From Homoserinimonas sp044769865 (GTDB taxonomy: Bacteria > Actinomycetota > Actinomycetes > Actinomycetales > Microbacteriaceae): a stretch of DNA of 64,000 bases. The stretch covers positions 496,001-560,000 of the forward strand of contig NZ_JBIZWA010000002.1 in the NCBI RefSeq assembly GCF_044769865.1, read 5' to 3'. Shown here one piece after another: positions 27,211 to 36,324 of this stretch. Position 1 is the first letter of the stretch. Each line of letters starts with the position of its first letter. A program made the position numbers and the translations under genes. The notes beneath the pieces are model-generated. The model saw only the letters and a list, made by a program, of their open reading frames with translations. It was not told the DNA's origin and ran no database searches.

Positions 27211-28071
27211 TCAGGGCCCGTTGCCTCCGCGGCCATCGGCCCGGCCGCCATCACCTCGGTGGCGCAGGTACTTCTCGAACTCCTCCGCGATCGCCTCGCC
27301 GCTTGCCTCGGGGGAGTCGACCGTGTCACGCGCCTGCTCGAGCTGGGCGATGTACGACGCCATCTCGTCGTCTTCGCCCGCGAGTGTGTCGATGTTGTCC
27401 TCCCACGCGGCGGCCTCGGCCTCGAGGTCCTCGCGCGGCACGATGATGTCGGCGAGCTCCTGCAGCTTGTCGAGCAGCGCGAGCGTCGCCTTGGGGGAGG
27501 GCACGCTGTGCACATAGTGGGGCACGGATGCCCACACCGACAGGGTGCGCACCTCGGCCCGCTCGCAGGCATCCGCCAGGATCGCAAGGATGCCGACCGG
27601 CCCCTCGTAGGCGCTGCGTTCCAGGTCGAGCGCCTGGCGAAGCTCGGCGTTCTCACTCGTGACGAACACCGAGATGGGCCGCGTGTGCGGCACGTCGGCG
27701 AGCATGGCGCCGAGGAAGATCACGGTGTCGATCTCGCGGTCCTCAATCGTCTCGAGGATCTCGGCGGCGAAGGTCTTCCAGTTGCGGGAGGGCTCCGTGC
27801 CGAGCATGAGGTAGACATCGCCCAGCGGATCGCGTGGGCCGAAGATCGTCACACCCGGCCACTCGATGCGGCGCGCGCCGTCCTCATCCGTGCGCACGGT
27901 GGGGCGATTGAACTGGTAGTCGAAGTAGTCCTCGGGGTCCACCGCCGCGACGGGATCGACCTCGAGCAGGTCCCTCAGGGCGGCGACGGCGTTGCTTGCC
28001 GCATCACCCGCGTCGTTCCACCCCGAGAAGGCGACGATGAGCACGCGCGTGCCGAGGATGTCGTCTCGCAT
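27211..28071 (-). CDS. PAC2 family protein
   Basis: A 286-residue PAC2 (proteasome assembly chaperone 2-like) protein: VLIVAFSGWNDAGDAAS at the N-terminus, DYFDYQFNRPTV, MLGTEPSRNWKTFA, FLGAMLADVPHTRP and SVWASVPHYV. An acidic C-terminal tail follows. In actinobacteria the family is conserved near mycothiol and tRNA methylation genes, but its role is unclear. ATG 28071 is chosen over the upstream in-frame TTG 28095 because GGAG stands four bases before it. The gene converges on mshC with a 13-bp gap. Confidence 0.9.
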   Translation of the reverse strand: MRDDILGTRVLIVAFSGWNDAGDAASNAVAALRDLLEVDPVAAVDPEDYFDYQFNRPTVRTDEDGARRIEWPGVTIFGPRDPLGDVYLMLGTEPSRNWKTFAAEILETIEDREIDTVIFLGAMLADVPHTRPISVFVTSENAELRQALDLERSAYEGPVGILAILADACERAEVRTLSVWASVPHYVHSVPSPKATLALLDKLQELADIIVPREDLEAEAAAWEDNIDTLAGEDDEMASYIAQLEQARDTVDSPEASGEAIAEEFEKYLRHRGDGGRADGRGGNGP

Positions 28072-28170
28072 GCGTCTCCATTCCGTCGTGGTCAATGTTC
28101 AAGGATACGGCGGATGCCCACACTCACGCGCAGTGGCCGAAGTCGAGCGCGCGCCGCATAGACTCGATCG

Positions 28171-28851
28171 GTGACTTCACCTCTTCCCTCCGGCGTGTTC
28201 TGGGACATGGACGGCACGATCGTCGACACGGAGCCCTACTGGATGGCCGCCGAGGAGCAACTCGTCACCGAGTTCGGCATCCCGTGGACGCACGAGGACT
28301 CGCTCGAGATCGTGGGCGCAGCCCTCCTCGACGCAGCCCGGGTCTTCCAGCGACACGGCGTCGACCTCCCCGCGGAGGAGATCGTCTCCCGGCTCAACGC
28401 CCGTGTCGTCGAGCAGATCCGCGTGGCTGTGCCCTGGCGACCCGGCGCACGCGAGCTTCTGCTCGAGCTGCGGGAGCGCAACGTGCCGACCGCCCTCGTC
28501 ACGATGTCCTACGGCGAGATGGCACACCTCGTGGCGGAGTCGATCGGGTTCCAGGCGTTCGACGCTGTCATCACGGGCGACCTCGTGAGCCAGGGCAAGC
28601 CGCATCCCGAGCCCTACCTGCACGCCGCGCGCACGCTGGGGCTCGACCCCGCCGAGTGCATCGCCATCGAGGATTCGCCCACGGGTGTGGCATCCGCGGT
28701 CGCCTCCGGCATGGCGACGATCGCGGTACCCGCCCACGTGCACCTCTCGGAGAGCGACGACTACACCCTCTGGACCACGCTTGACGGGCGCAGTGCCGAC
28801 GACCTGGCCGCGGTACTCGCGGCGACACGAACGAAAGAGACACCCCGATGA
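28171..28851 (+). CDS. HAD superfamily hydrolase (beta-phosphoglucomutase/phosphatase-like)
   Basis: A 226-residue HAD protein with a C1 cap. Motif I is FWDMDGTIVDTE (nucleophile Asp near residue 11, acid two further), motif II ALVTMSYGE, the motif III lysine is in QGKPHPEPYL, and motif IV is IEDSPTG. It is likely a sugar-phosphate or nucleotide phosphatase, and the substrate is not assignable. The stop overlaps the trmI start (ATGA at 28848-28851), so the two genes are co-transcribed. Confidence 0.92.
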   Translation: MTSPLPSGVFWDMDGTIVDTEPYWMAAEEQLVTEFGIPWTHEDSLEIVGAALLDAARVFQRHGVDLPAEEIVSRLNARVVEQIRVAVPWRPGARELLLELRERNVPTALVTMSYGEMAHLVAESIGFQAFDAVITGDLVSQGKPHPEPYLHAARTLGLDPAECIAIEDSPTGVASAVASGMATIAVPAHVHLSESDDYTLWTTLDGRSADDLAAVLAATRTKETPR

Positions 28852-29870
28852 GCTTCAGCGGCCCCTTCCGACTCGGCGACAAGGTGCAGCTGACGGGCCC
28901 CAAGGCTCGCCTGCACACGGTCATCCTCGAGAGCGGCAAGGTGTTCCACTCCCATCGCGGCACGATCGACCACGATGCCCTCGTCGGGCTGCCTGACGGC
29001 TCCGTCGTCACGAACTCCTCCGGTGACGAATACCTCGCGCTTCGCCCGCTGCTGAACGACTTCGTCATGTCGATGCCGCGCGGTGCGGCCATCATCTACC
29101 CGAAGGATGCCGCGCAGATCCTCGCGGTCGGCGACATCTTCCCCGGCGCGACCGTCGTCGAGGCCGGCGTCGGCTCGGGCGCCCTGAGTCTCTGGCTCCT
29201 CCGGGGGATCGGCGAGAGCGGCACCCTCAAGTCCTACGAGCGCCGCGAGGAGTTCGCCGAGATCGCGCAGGGCAACGTCACGAGTTTCCTCGGGCGGCGT
29301 CCCGAGAACTGGAGCGTCACGGTCGGCGACCTCGTTGAGGCGCTGCCGCAGACCACCGAGTCGGCATCCGTCGACCGCATCATCCTCGACATGCTCGCCC
29401 CCTGGGAGTGCCTCGACGCCTGCGCCGACGCACTCAAATCCGGCGGCGTGCTCGTCTGCTACATCGCGACCGTCACCCAGCTCTCGCGCGTCGCCGAGGC
29501 GATTCGGGCGACGGGTCGCTTCACCGACCCCCAGTCTTCGGAGACGATGGTGCGCGGATGGCACGTGGAGGGCCTCGCAGTGCGTCCCGACCACCGCATG
29601 GTCGCCCACACGGGTTTCCTGCTCACCGCCCGCAAGCTCGCCGACGGCACGGTGCTCCCGCAGCTCAAGCGCCGCGTCTCGAAGACCGAGTTCAGTGACG
29701 AGGACGTCGAGTTGTGGACGCCAGGCGCGCTCGGTGACCGCCGGGGCAGCGACAAGAAGCTGCGCAAGACGGCACGGGAGGCACAGTCCGCCGCCGAGCA
29801 CGCGCTCGCCGCCGCGGCGGCTGCGGAGAGCGACGCCTCGGATGCCGACCCGCATGCCCCGTCCAACTAG
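28848..29870 (+). CDS. trmI: tRNA (adenine-58-N1)-methyltransferase
   Basis: A 340-residue TrmI-type enzyme. The small N-terminal beta domain (about 1-75, GPFRLGDKVQLTGPKARLHT) is followed by a Rossmann methyltransferase domain with SAM motif VVEAGVGSGALSLWLL (about 103-118) and the catalytic block ILDMLAPWECLD. The C-terminal 60 residues are charged and Ala-rich. It forms m1A58 in the T-loop of tRNA. It overlaps the HAD gene and is followed by an FKBP lipoprotein. In mycobacteria the homologue is next to the proteasome-activation genes, which are absent here. Confidence 0.95.
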   Translation: MSFSGPFRLGDKVQLTGPKARLHTVILESGKVFHSHRGTIDHDALVGLPDGSVVTNSSGDEYLALRPLLNDFVMSMPRGAAIIYPKDAAQILAVGDIFPGATVVEAGVGSGALSLWLLRGIGESGTLKSYERREEFAEIAQGNVTSFLGRRPENWSVTVGDLVEALPQTTESASVDRIILDMLAPWECLDACADALKSGGVLVCYIATVTQLSRVAEAIRATGRFTDPQSSETMVRGWHVEGLAVRPDHRMVAHTGFLLTARKLADGTVLPQLKRRVSKTEFSDEDVELWTPGALGDRRGSDKKLRKTAREAQSAAEHALAAAAAAESDASDADPHAPSN

Positions 29871-29891
29871 AATTGCCAGAATCCCGTCGCA

Positions 29892-30836
29892 ATGAAAAGA
29901 GGATCCGTGCGCACACTGCCCGCGCTGCTCACCGTCATCATCGCCATTCCGGCGCTGGCCGCCTGCTCCGCCCAGCCGGCCGACTGCGAGTTCCCCTCGG
30001 GTGACGCCTCCTCCGTCGTGACGGTCGAGGGCGCGCTCGGCACGGCGCCGAGCGTCGACATGCCCACCCCGGTCATCGCGAAGGCGACCGAGGTCAGCAC
30101 GGTCATCGAGGGCGACGGCAAGCGACTCGACTCCGGGCAGCCCGCACTCGTCGACGTGTCAATCGTCAACGGTGCGACGGGTGAAGTGTTGCAGGACACC
30201 GGCTACGACGGGGGAGTGCTGCTCGCCGCGGCATCCGAGTCCCTGCCTCCCGTGACCGAGGCGCTCGAGTGCGCCCGTGAGGGTTCACGCCTCGTGGTCG
30301 TCGGCACTGCCGAAGACACGCACCAGGGCCAGCCCATCCCGCAGCTCGGCGTCGCGGCCGAGGATTCGCTCGTCTTCATCGTCGACGTGCTCGACACCTT
30401 CCTGCCCAAGGCCGACGGCGCGACGCGTGCCGGCAACAACGGCGACCCCGCCGTGGTCCTTGCGCCCAACGGGCGACCCGGCATCACGGTGCCCAACGCC
30501 GAGGCGCCCGAAGGTGCGGTCATCTCGGTGCTCAAGGAGGGCGACGGCCCCGCCCTTGAGGAGGGCGACAAGGCGGTCGTGCACTACACGGGCGTCACCT
30601 GGGCCGACGAAGAGGTCTTCGACAGCTCGTGGGAGAAGAAGCAGCCCGCGATCTTCGAACTTCGCGAGGGCGCGCTGATCGAGGGCTTCCTCGACGGGCT
30701 TGTCGGGCAGAACGTTGGCTCGCAGGTGCTGCTTGTGATCCCGCCGGAGCTCGGCTATGGCGAGCAGGCCAGCCCCTCGATCCCCGCAAATTCGACACTC
30801 ATCTTCGTCGTCGACGTGCTCGGGATCGCCGAATAG
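29892..30836 (+). CDS. FKBP-type peptidyl-prolyl isomerase, lipoprotein
   Basis: A 314-residue exported protein with a lipoprotein signal (hydrophobic stretch then IPALAACS, acylated Cys near 28). A C-terminal FKBP domain (about 220-314) has KAVVHYTGVTWADEEVFDSSW, FLDGLVGQNVGSQVLLVIPPELGYG and the final VDVLG. Residues about 65-175 look like a second, degenerate FKBP fold. The protein should catalyse proline isomerisation in exported substrates outside the membrane. ATG 29892 has no SD, while GTG 29907 has GAGG four bases upstream and may be the real start. Confidence 0.93.
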   Translation: MKRGSVRTLPALLTVIIAIPALAACSAQPADCEFPSGDASSVVTVEGALGTAPSVDMPTPVIAKATEVSTVIEGDGKRLDSGQPALVDVSIVNGATGEVLQDTGYDGGVLLAAASESLPPVTEALECAREGSRLVVVGTAEDTHQGQPIPQLGVAAEDSLVFIVDVLDTFLPKADGATRAGNNGDPAVVLAPNGRPGITVPNAEAPEGAVISVLKEGDGPALEEGDKAVVHYTGVTWADEEVFDSSWEKKQPAIFELREGALIEGFLDGLVGQNVGSQVLLVIPPELGYGEQASPSIPANSTLIFVVDVLGIAE

Positions 30837-30841
30837 TCACC

Positions 30842-31840
30842 ATGGCGTCAGGTCGTGTTCCCGTCGAGGAGAGGCTGTTCAGCCTTGTGCTCGCGCTGCT
30901 CGCGACCGAGGCAGGGCTGACCAAGCAGGAGATCCTCTCCACCGTGCAGGGGTATCGCCAGCGATACATCCCCGGCGGCGACAACGCGAACCTCGAGCGC
31001 CAGTTCGAGCGCGACAAAGACGACATCCGCGAACTCGGCGTGCCGCTCGAGACGGTCGAACCGCTCGGCGAGGCGGGCAACAATCAGAACCTTCGCTACC
31101 GCATCCCCAAGGGCAGCTATGAACTGCCGGCGGATGTGCGCTTCACGCCGGAGGAGGAGACCCTCCTGCACCTCGCGTCGATGGTCTGGCGCGAGGGCAG
31201 CCTCTCGGCGGAGTCCGATCGTGCCGTGCTCAAGTTGCGCTCGCTTGGCCTCACGCCCGCGGAACCCGTGCTCGGGTACACGCCGCGGCTGCGCGCCCGC
31301 GATGACGCTTTCGAGCCGCTCTCGGGTGCCCTCCAGAAGAGTGCCGCGGTGACCTTCTCGTACCTGCGACCGGGCATGACCGCCCCCACGTCGCGCACGG
31401 TCGAGCCGCTCGCGCTCTTCCAGCACGAAGGCCGCTGGCACCTGTACTCGCGCATCCCAGGCACGGATGACGTGCGCACTTACCTGCTCCGCCGCATCGT
31501 CGGCCCCGTCACGGTGACCTCGCGCCGCTTCACACCACCCGCCGGCGACCAGGCGGCGATCGGCCTTGCCGAACTCGCGAAGGTCTGGAACGCCAACACC
31601 GCGGTCGTGCGCGCCGTGCCCGGTTCGGATGCCGCGACCCGGCTGCTTCGCCGTCGCGGCAGCGTCGCATCCGCCGATGAGATCACGCTGCACTTCGCCG
31701 ACGCGTCGATCCTCGCCGACGAACTCGCCGAGTTCGGCCCCGAGGTGGTCGTCGTGCAGCCCGAGTCCTTGGCCACGGCCGTGCGGGAGCGACTCGAGCG
31801 GGTCGTCGCAGCTCACGCCAAGAGCGGGGGAGAAGCCTGA
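30842..31840 (+). CDS. pafB: WYL-domain transcriptional regulator PafB
   Basis: A 332-residue protein with an N-terminal winged-helix (LFSLVLALLATEAGLTKQEIL), a WYL domain (about 165-245, AVTFSYLRP and GRWHLYSRIPG) and a C-terminal WCX extension. With PafC it forms the DNA-damage-responsive activator that controls the RecA-independent, mitomycin-inducible regulon in actinobacteria by helping RNA polymerase. The TGATG overlap with pafC (one shared base) ensures coupled expression. The start is five bases after the FKBP stop region, with no clear SD. Confidence 0.94.
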   Translation: MASGRVPVEERLFSLVLALLATEAGLTKQEILSTVQGYRQRYIPGGDNANLERQFERDKDDIRELGVPLETVEPLGEAGNNQNLRYRIPKGSYELPADVRFTPEEETLLHLASMVWREGSLSAESDRAVLKLRSLGLTPAEPVLGYTPRLRARDDAFEPLSGALQKSAAVTFSYLRPGMTAPTSRTVEPLALFQHEGRWHLYSRIPGTDDVRTYLLRRIVGPVTVTSRRFTPPAGDQAAIGLAELAKVWNANTAVVRAVPGSDAATRLLRRRGSVASADEITLHFADASILADELAEFGPEVVVVQPESLATAVRERLERVVAAHAKSGGEA

Positions 31841-32841
31841 TGGCAGAGAAGCCCCGCGCCAAGGCGCCGCAGGCCGGCGACAAGCTCGCCTTCCTGTTGG
31901 TGCTCGTGCCGTACCTCATGGAGCGCGGTCGCGTCAGTGTCACGGATGTCGCGACCCACTTCAGCGTGCCCGAGGAGCAGGTGCGCGATGCAGTGCGACT
32001 GATCGCGATCTCCGGAATCCCGGGCGACACCGGCACCTACCAGCACGGGGACCTCTTCGATCTCGCGTGGGATGACTTCGAGGAGAACGACGAGATCCTC
32101 CTCACGAACCTCGTCGCGATCGACGATTCACCGAGATTCTCGGCGCGCGAGGCAGCCGCGCTCATCGCAGGCCTCCAGTACCTCTCGGGGCTTCCCGAGA
32201 ATGCCGACCGCACCGCGATCTCGACGCTCATGGCCAAGCTCTCGCGCGGGGCATCCGCGACTCCGAGCCCCGTCGCGGTGGAGGGCACCGAGTCGAACGC
32301 CGTGCTGGCGGTCATCCGTGACGCCGTCGACAACGGCACGCAGCTCGGCTTCGACTACATCGATTGGAAGGGCGAGGCGGGCCACCGCATCGTCGACCCG
32401 CTCCGGGTCGAGTCGCTCGACAACGACTGGTACCTGCGCGCCTGGTGCCACATGCGCGAGTCGGTGCGCACCTTCCGCATCGACCGCATGATCGACCCCG
32501 CTTCGACGGGCGAACCGGTCGCGTTTCGCACGCGGGACATCACGCTCGGGGAGTCGCTCTTCGAGGGTTCGCGCGACGACATCGAGGTGACGCTCGAGGT
32601 CGCGAAAGCCGCCCTGCCGCTCCTCGCCGACTTCTCCCCGGCCGCAGCCGAGCCGACGGACGACCCCGAGTGGGTGCGCACGACCATCCGCGTTCCCCAC
32701 TTCCATCGCCTCAAGCGGCTCGCAGCGGCGATGTCTGCGACGGTACGGGTCGTCGCCCCTTCGGATGCGCGCGCCGCCGTCGCGGAATGGGCCTCCGCGG
32801 CCGTCTCGCGCTACACGGGCAACCCAGACCCGGTGACGTAG
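31840..32841 (+). CDS. pafC: WYL-domain transcriptional regulator PafC
   Basis: A 333-residue partner of PafB: N-terminal winged helix (KLAFLLVLVPYLMERGRVSVTDVA), central WYL domain (LGFDYIDWKGEAGHR, NDWYLRAWCHMRESVRTFRIDRM) and C-terminal WCX domain. WYL domains bind nucleic acid, probably single-stranded DNA, as the damage signal. The gene order pafB-pafC-tatA-tatC-helY is as in Mycobacterium. No pup, prcBA or pafA genes lie upstream in this window, which fits the known independence of PafBC function from the proteasome. Confidence 0.94.
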   Translation: MAEKPRAKAPQAGDKLAFLLVLVPYLMERGRVSVTDVATHFSVPEEQVRDAVRLIAISGIPGDTGTYQHGDLFDLAWDDFEENDEILLTNLVAIDDSPRFSAREAAALIAGLQYLSGLPENADRTAISTLMAKLSRGASATPSPVAVEGTESNAVLAVIRDAVDNGTQLGFDYIDWKGEAGHRIVDPLRVESLDNDWYLRAWCHMRESVRTFRIDRMIDPASTGEPVAFRTRDITLGESLFEGSRDDIEVTLEVAKAALPLLADFSPAAAEPTDDPEWVRTTIRVPHFHRLKRLAAAMSATVRVVAPSDARAAVAEWASAAVSRYTGNPDPVT

Positions 32842-32882
32842 ACTCGAAGCACTGCAGTTACCCCTCTCGAAAGAAGAGCCCC

Positions 32883-33083
32883 ATGCCAAACCTCGGTGGT
32901 TGGACCGGACTGATCCTCGTCCTGATCGTGCTCGTGATCTTCGCCGCGCCGAAGCTGCCCCAGATGGCCAAGAGCGTCGCCCAGTCGATGAACATCTTCA
33001 AGAGCGAGATCAAGTCCAGCAAGAACGAGTCCTCCGCGGCCGACGCCGAGGCGTCGACCGACGAGAAGCAACCGAAGAACTGA
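32883..33083 (+). CDS. tatA: Sec-independent protein translocase subunit TatA
   Basis: A 66-residue protein with one N-terminal transmembrane helix (about 7-22, GLILVLIVLVIFAAPKLP), the hinge PKLPQMAKS and an amphipathic helix, then an acidic tail (ASTDEKQPKN). It forms the pore-type component of the twin-arginine pathway, with TatC next door. The family Phe-Gly at the hinge is Phe-Ala here. The SD-rich CTCGAAAGAAGAG precedes ATG 32883. Confidence 0.95.
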   Translation: MPNLGGWTGLILVLIVLVIFAAPKLPQMAKSVAQSMNIFKSEIKSSKNESSAADAEASTDEKQPKN

Positions 33084-33088
33084 GCCGC

Positions 33089-33880
33089 GTGGCTTCGCGC
33101 GCGCCGCGGAACCGTGAGGGGCGCATGTCCCTCGGCCAACACCTTCTCGAATTCCGACGCCGTCTCTTCATCTCCGCGGGGGCCGTGCTGGTCGGCGCGG
33201 TGGGCGGTTTCTTCACCGCAGACTGGGTCTGGGGCCAGCTTCGTGAACCGCTCAAGCGCGTCGCCGCGGAGCAGGGGCGCACAGCGGATGTCTCGTACAC
33301 CTACGTCACGGAAGCCTTCGACACGCGGCTCCAGATCGCGTTCATCGTCGCGCTGATCATCGCGAGTCCCGTCTGGCTCTACCAGATCTGGGCCTTCTTC
33401 ATGCCGGCCCTGCACCGACATGAGAAGCGCCTCGCGCTGGGCTTCATCCTCACGGCCGTGCCGTTGTTCCTCGCCGGTTGCTACGTCGGCTGGGTGGTGC
33501 TGCCCAACATGGTGACGCTGCTCGTCGGTTTCGCCTCGGAGGATGCCCCATCCCTCCTGCAGGCCAAGACCTACCTCGACTTCACGGCCAAGCTCCTGAT
33601 CGCCGTCGGGATCGCGTTCGTGCTTCCCGTCTTCCTCGTGCTGCTCAACGTCGCGGGTGTCATCACGGCAAAGCAGATCCTGGGCGGATGGCGCGTCGCC
33701 ATCGTGCTGATCGCCACCTTCGCCGCCCTCGCGACGCCCGCAGCGGATGTCGTGTCGATGTTCATCCTGATGGGCGCCATGATCGTGCTGTACTTCGCGG
33801 CTGCGGCGATCGCATGGTTGCACGACCGTCGCGCTGCCCGGCGTCTCGACGCCATGACAGGCCAGGAGGCCATGACGTGA
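33089..33880 (+). CDS. tatC: Sec-independent protein translocase subunit TatC
   Basis: A 263-residue protein with six transmembrane helices and the TatC signature: RMSLGQHLLEFRRRLF at the N-terminus, the cytoplasmic loop SPVWLYQIWAFFMPALHRHEKR, and TYLDFTAKLLIAVGIAFVLPVF. It recognises twin-arginine signal peptides (the Rieske protein QcrA in this window is a typical actinobacterial Tat-dependent protein). GTG 33089 starts six bases after the tatA stop and yields the common ASRAPRNREGRMSL N-terminus. The stop overlaps helY (GTGA). Confidence 0.95.
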   Translation: MASRAPRNREGRMSLGQHLLEFRRRLFISAGAVLVGAVGGFFTADWVWGQLREPLKRVAAEQGRTADVSYTYVTEAFDTRLQIAFIVALIIASPVWLYQIWAFFMPALHRHEKRLALGFILTAVPLFLAGCYVGWVVLPNMVTLLVGFASEDAPSLLQAKTYLDFTAKLLIAVGIAFVLPVFLVLLNVAGVITAKQILGGWRVAIVLIATFAALATPAADVVSMFILMGAMIVLYFAAAAIAWLHDRRAARRLDAMTGQEAMT

Positions 33881-36321
33881 TCGACGAGAACATGTCTCCC
33901 GCTGAACGCTATGCCGCGTCCCGGCTCCGGCAGGGTTCCCCCATCCTGGAGGAGTTTCGGGCGGGACTGTCGTTCGATCTCGATCCCTTCCAGATGGAGG
34001 CCTGCGCCGCCCTCGAGTCTGACGACAGCGTGCTCGTCGCGGCGCCGACGGGCGCGGGCAAGACGATCGTCGCTGAATTCGCCGTCTACCTCGCGATGAA
34101 GCGCGCCAACGACAAGGTCTTCTACACGGCGCCCATGAAGGCGCTGAGCAACCAGAAGTTCCAGGAGTTCGTCGCCGAATACGGTGCCTCAGAGGTGGGA
34201 CTCCTCACGGGTGACACCAACATCAATTCGAGTGCCCGCATCGTCGTCATGACGACCGAGGTGCTCCGCAACATGCTCTACGCGGATTCCGACCTCCTGC
34301 GCAACCTGTCCTTCGTCGTCATGGATGAGGTCCACTACCTCGCCGACCGCTTCCGCGGCGCCGTCTGGGAGGAGGTCATCATCCACCTCCCGCAGGCGGT
34401 GCGACTGGTCTCCCTGAGCGCGACGGTCTCCAACGCCGAGGAGTTCGGCGACTGGCTGCAGACCGTGCGCGGCGACACCGCCGTCATCGTCTCGGAGGAG
34501 CGCCCCGTGCCCCTCGACCAGCACGTGCTCGTGCGCGGCAAGCTGCTCGATCTCTTCGACTCCTCGGGCCAGGCGGCCACCAACCGCGTGAACCCCGAGC
34601 TCCTCCAGCTCACCTCGGTCGGGGGCCGCGGCAGCAGCCGCCCGCCCGAGCGGGGTCGTGCGCGCGGCCGCGACCGCAACCGCTATCACGCCCGCCACTT
34701 CGAGGAGGGCAGGCTCGACCGCGCACAGGTGGTCGACCTCCTGGGGTCGAAGCACCTCCTCCCCGCGATCTTCTTCATCTTCAGCCGCAACGGATGCGAC
34801 CAGGCCGTCACGCAGGTGCTGCGGGCGGGCGTGCGACTCACGGATGCCACGGAGCGCGACGAGATCCGCGAGATTGTAGAGGAGCGCTGCCGCGCGATCC
34901 CGGATGCCGACCTCGCCGTGCTCGGCTACTGGCAGTGGCTCGACGGACTCCAGCGGGGCGTCGCCGCCCACCACGCCGGAATGCTGCCCGCCTTCAAGGA
35001 GGTCGTGGAGGAGCTCTTCCAGAAGAAACTCGTGAAGGCCGTCTTCGCGACCGAGACGCTCGCACTCGGCATCAATATGCCCGCCCGCACCGTCGTGCTG
35101 GAGAAGCTCGAGAAGTTCAATGGCGAGGCTCGCGTGCCCATCACGCCGGGCGAGTACACGCAGCTGACCGGCCGTGCCGGTCGACGCGGCATCGACGTCG
35201 AAGGCCACTCGGTCATCCAGTGGCAGGGCGGCCTCGACCCGCAATCGGTCGCATCCCTCGCCTCGCGCCGCACGTACCCGCTGAACTCGAGCTTCTCGCC
35301 GACCTACAACATGGCCGTCAACCTCATCGAGCAGTTCGGGCGCGAACGCACCCGCGACATCCTTGAGTCGTCATTCGCGCAGTTCCAGGCCGACCGCTCC
35401 GTCGTCTCGATGGCACGCAAGGTTCGCACGCAGGAGGAATCGCTCGAGGGCTATGCCAAGGCGATGGAGTGCCACCTCGGCGACTTCGGCGAGTACTGGA
35501 ACATCCGTCGCGAGCTCACGGATCTCGAGCGGCGCGTCATTCGAAGCGACCACGGCATCCGTGGCGAGAAGGAACGCCGGCAGAAGCAGCTGAACGCGCT
35601 CCGTCGACGCATGAAGCAGCATCCGTGCCACAGCTGCAGCGACCGCGAGGCGCACGCGCGCTGGGCCGAGCGTTGGTCGAAGCTCAAGAAGCAGACGGAT
35701 GACCTGCGCCGGCAGGTCACAACCCGCACGGGAGCCGTCGCGAAGGTCTTCGACCGCGTGACCGAGGTGCTGCTCGAACTCGGGTACCTCACGCGGAACG
35801 ACCACGGTGCCGTCGTCGTGGGGGAGGGCGGTCGCATCCTGCGTCGCATCTACGGTGAACGTGACCTGCTCGTCGCCGAGTGCATCCGCCGCGGGCTCTG
35901 GGATTCGCTCGACGCCCCCGGGATGGCTGCGATGGCGGCTGCGCTCGTGTACGAACCCCGGCGTGACGAGCAGGGTGCCGACTGGAACCTTCCGAAGGGC
36001 CCGTTCCGCGCGGCGCTCGACAACACGACGACGCTGTGGGCGCAGCTCGATGATCTCGAGACCGCCCACCGCTTGCCCGGCTCCAACCCCGTCGCGACGG
36101 GGCTTTCCGCGCCCATGTACCGCTGGGCGCAGGGCGCATCGCTCGACAGCGTGCTGCGCGATGCCGAGCTCGCGGCGGGCGACTTCGTGCGCATGACGAA
36201 GCAGACGATCGACCTGCTTGACCAGCTCTCCCTCGTCGCAGATGCACCCGTCGGTCCAACCGCCCGCAAGGCACTCGATGCCATCCGGCGCGGCATCGTC
36301 GCCTACTCGAGTGTGGGCTGA
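33877..36321 (+). CDS. helY: Ski2-like DEAD/DEAH-box RNA helicase HelY
   Basis: An 814-residue superfamily 2 helicase. Its motifs are APTGAGKT (Lys62), DEVH (150-153), SLSATVSNAEEFGDW and, in the second domain, TETLALGINMPARTVV and QLTGRAGRRGID. A long C-terminal region follows (about 530-814) with the Cys-rich HPCHSCSDREAH of this family. It is likely an RNA helicase in RNA decay or ribosome work, as for mycobacterial HelY. GTG 33877 overlaps the tatC stop and has AGGAGG upstream. Gene order pafBC-tatAC-helY is conserved in actinobacteria. Confidence 0.94.
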   Translation: MIDENMSPAERYAASRLRQGSPILEEFRAGLSFDLDPFQMEACAALESDDSVLVAAPTGAGKTIVAEFAVYLAMKRANDKVFYTAPMKALSNQKFQEFVAEYGASEVGLLTGDTNINSSARIVVMTTEVLRNMLYADSDLLRNLSFVVMDEVHYLADRFRGAVWEEVIIHLPQAVRLVSLSATVSNAEEFGDWLQTVRGDTAVIVSEERPVPLDQHVLVRGKLLDLFDSSGQAATNRVNPELLQLTSVGGRGSSRPPERGRARGRDRNRYHARHFEEGRLDRAQVVDLLGSKHLLPAIFFIFSRNGCDQAVTQVLRAGVRLTDATERDEIREIVEERCRAIPDADLAVLGYWQWLDGLQRGVAAHHAGMLPAFKEVVEELFQKKLVKAVFATETLALGINMPARTVVLEKLEKFNGEARVPITPGEYTQLTGRAGRRGIDVEGHSVIQWQGGLDPQSVASLASRRTYPLNSSFSPTYNMAVNLIEQFGRERTRDILESSFAQFQADRSVVSMARKVRTQEESLEGYAKAMECHLGDFGEYWNIRRELTDLERRVIRSDHGIRGEKERRQKQLNALRRRMKQHPCHSCSDREAHARWAERWSKLKKQTDDLRRQVTTRTGAVAKVFDRVTEVLLELGYLTRNDHGAVVVGEGGRILRRIYGERDLLVAECIRRGLWDSLDAPGMAAMAAALVYEPRRDEQGADWNLPKGPFRAALDNTTTLWAQLDDLETAHRLPGSNPVATGLSAPMYRWAQGASLDSVLRDAELAAGDFVRMTKQTIDLLDQLSLVADAPVGPTARKALDAIRRGIVAYSSVG

Positions 36322-36324
36322 CGC

